A DNA stretch of 5,425 nt from Candidatus Cloacimonadota bacterium. Its GTDB lineage: Bacteria > Cloacimonadota > Cloacimonadia > Cloacimonadales > Cloacimonadaceae. The notes below the pieces were generated by a model, which was not told the DNA's origin, made no database searches, and was given only the letters and a program-made list of their open reading frames with translations. Positions 4,478 to 5,425 of this stretch are shown here, in pieces. The stretch spans positions 1 to 5,425 of the forward strand of contig DAHVPA010000134.1 of NCBI GenBank assembly GCA_027318525.1. Direction: 5' to 3'. A program made the translations under genes and the position numbers. Within the stretch, counting starts at the first letter, position 1; every line of letters starts with the position of its first letter.

Positions 4478-5425
4478 ATGAAGAAACTACTGTTTCTTAT
4501 TTCACTGCTGTTGATTTTTAGCGGCGTTTTGATTGCCGACATCAGTGAATACTATGAGTTTTCTGCAGGGACACAAACGTATGCAGAAATAACCGGAACG
4601 CCGGTAACGGCAGCCATGGGCGACGATGTGTCAACTGTAGTAGACATTGGATTTTCATTTACTTATGGAACCAATGCTTATACGCAGATAAAAATCAGTT
4701 CCAATGGAGTAATTGCTCTGGGAACTACTGCATCACCATCGCTGACCAATAACCTGACTTCCACTACTTTGTGTCCTGTGGTCGCTGCCATTTGGGACGA
4801 CCTGCACACCGGACGCACAGTTGATGGAACTTATCCCCTTGCCAGTTCTGTGCAGACACTTTTGCAAGGCTCTGCACCCAACCGCACATTTACAATTCAA
4901 TATCAAAATGCCTATTGGCGCTACAATGAAGCTGCCAGTTGGGTGAACTTTCAGATAGTCCTCAAAGAAAACGGAAGCATTGATATACTCTACGGACCCG
5001 GTTCCGGAGCTTCGCCCGGGACATCAGCCACCGCCTCTATCGGCATCAATATGCTGCCCGGCGGAACAGGAAATTACTGGAGCGTTACTCCAGGCTCTCC
5101 CGCCACTGCTTCCAATACTGCAGAAAATAATTCCATTAATGCCCAAATCCCCAATGGAACCAAATATAGCTTTAATCCTCCCATCGGAGTGCCCAATGAT
5201 TTGAGCGCAATTGCCATCACAGGAAGCACCACCCCCACCAGCGGCACTTCCACCCAATATACAGTTACGGTCCGCAATCGCGGTTCCAATCCCCAGACCA
5301 CATATAGTGTCAAACTGATGAATGGTGATACAGAACTTGCCACTGTGGCAGGTCCTGCTATTGCTCCCGGCACCAATCAACCCGTAGTATTGAACTGGAC
5401 CCCCACAGCCACAGGACCAATGACA
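4478..5425 (+). CDS. secreted surface protein with CARDB-like domain, 3' end beyond the window
   Basis: The frame is open from ATG 4478 to the last base, giving 316 codons and no stop. GGAG (4469-4472) lies five bases before the ATG. A signal peptide is clear: MKK, a hydrophobic core to about residue 18, and likely cleavage after LIA at 20. Residues 21-235 form a Gly/Thr/Asn-rich beta domain containing VDIGFSFTYG (55-64) and IKISSNGVIALG (71-82), the look of the N-terminal domain of many large secreted proteins in Cloacimonadota- and Bacteroidetes-type bacteria. It continues with VVAAIWDDL (101-109), FQIVLKENGSIDILYG (158-173) and an ASIGI strand (186-190). From about 238, VPNDLSAIAI, QYTVTVRNRGSN (260-271) and VVLNWTPT (303-310) match a CARDB-type Ig-like adhesion module. 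More repeats and a C-terminal sorting signal are likely beyond the edge but not seen. Probably an exported or cell-surface protein; ligand unknown. Confidence 0.85.
   Translation, partial: MKKLLFLISLLLIFSGVLIADISEYYEFSAGTQTYAEITGTPVTAAMGDDVSTVVDIGFSFTYGTNAYTQIKISSNGVIALGTTASPSLTNNLTSTTLCPVVAAIWDDLHTGRTVDGTYPLASSVQTLLQGSAPNRTFTIQYQNAYWRYNEAASWVNFQIVLKENGSIDILYGPGSGASPGTSATASIGINMLPGGTGNYWSVTPGSPATASNTAENNSINAQIPNGTKYSFNPPIGVPNDLSAIAITGSTTPTSGTSTQYTVTVRNRGSNPQTTYSVKLMNGDTELATVAGPAIAPGTNQPVVLNWTPTATGPMT

Noticed and set aside
5024..5380. Gly-rich minus-strand open frames within the secreted protein gene
   Set aside because: They are complements of the Thr/Pro/Gly-rich coding sequence; the plus-strand frame has a signal peptide, ribosome site and domain match.

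Overview
The window looks like a fragment of a Gram-negative environmental bacterium. A candidate-phylum organism in or near Cloacimonadota is my best guess, at moderate to low confidence. The guess rests on three things: a signal-peptide-bearing, Thr/Ser/Asn-rich surface protein with a CARDB-like domain, a TRL-type small lipoprotein, and intergenic repeat motifs of a kind I recall from uncultured environmental genomes. No rRNA, tRNA, transposase, phage gene or CRISPR array is visible.

Layout. Positions 1-253 hold no convincing gene. They contain a nested inverted repeat (about 74-152) built from CGAGGG/CCCTCG blocks, then a clean intrinsic terminator (199-229, minus) serving the minus-strand TRL-like lipoprotein gene (254-535). 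A divergent intergenic region (536-742) separates it from a plus-strand cluster. That cluster is a YjjP/ThrE N-terminal-type exporter subunit (743-1543), a 140-bp gap packed with three different repeat-like motifs (1544-1683), the partner YjjB/ThrE C-terminal-type subunit (1684-2139), a DUF3147 four-helix membrane protein overlapping it by one base (2139-2489), and an HD-domain phosphohydrolase (2499-3305). A convergent gap (3306-3491) with a perfect 16-bp palindrome follows. Next come a minus-strand class I SAM methyltransferase with an embedded Cys/His motif (3492-4205), a 272-bp divergent AT-rich leader, and the first 316 codons of a secreted protein that runs off the right edge (4478 to beyond 5425).

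How the genes work together. YjjP and YjjB very likely form one two-subunit exporter of the ThrE superfamily (threonine/serine, or dicarboxylates as reported for E. coli YjjPB). The tightly coupled DUF3147 protein may be an accessory to it, but this is inferred from gene arrangement only. The HD protein is co-oriented and close behind, with unknown substrate. The methyltransferase, the lipoprotein and the surface protein appear to be independent units. I found no convincing evidence of a wholly new defence, mobile or RNA system. The more unusual features are the repeat-filled gap splitting the exporter genes, the membrane-protein neighbourhood, and the Cys/His insertion in the methyltransferase.
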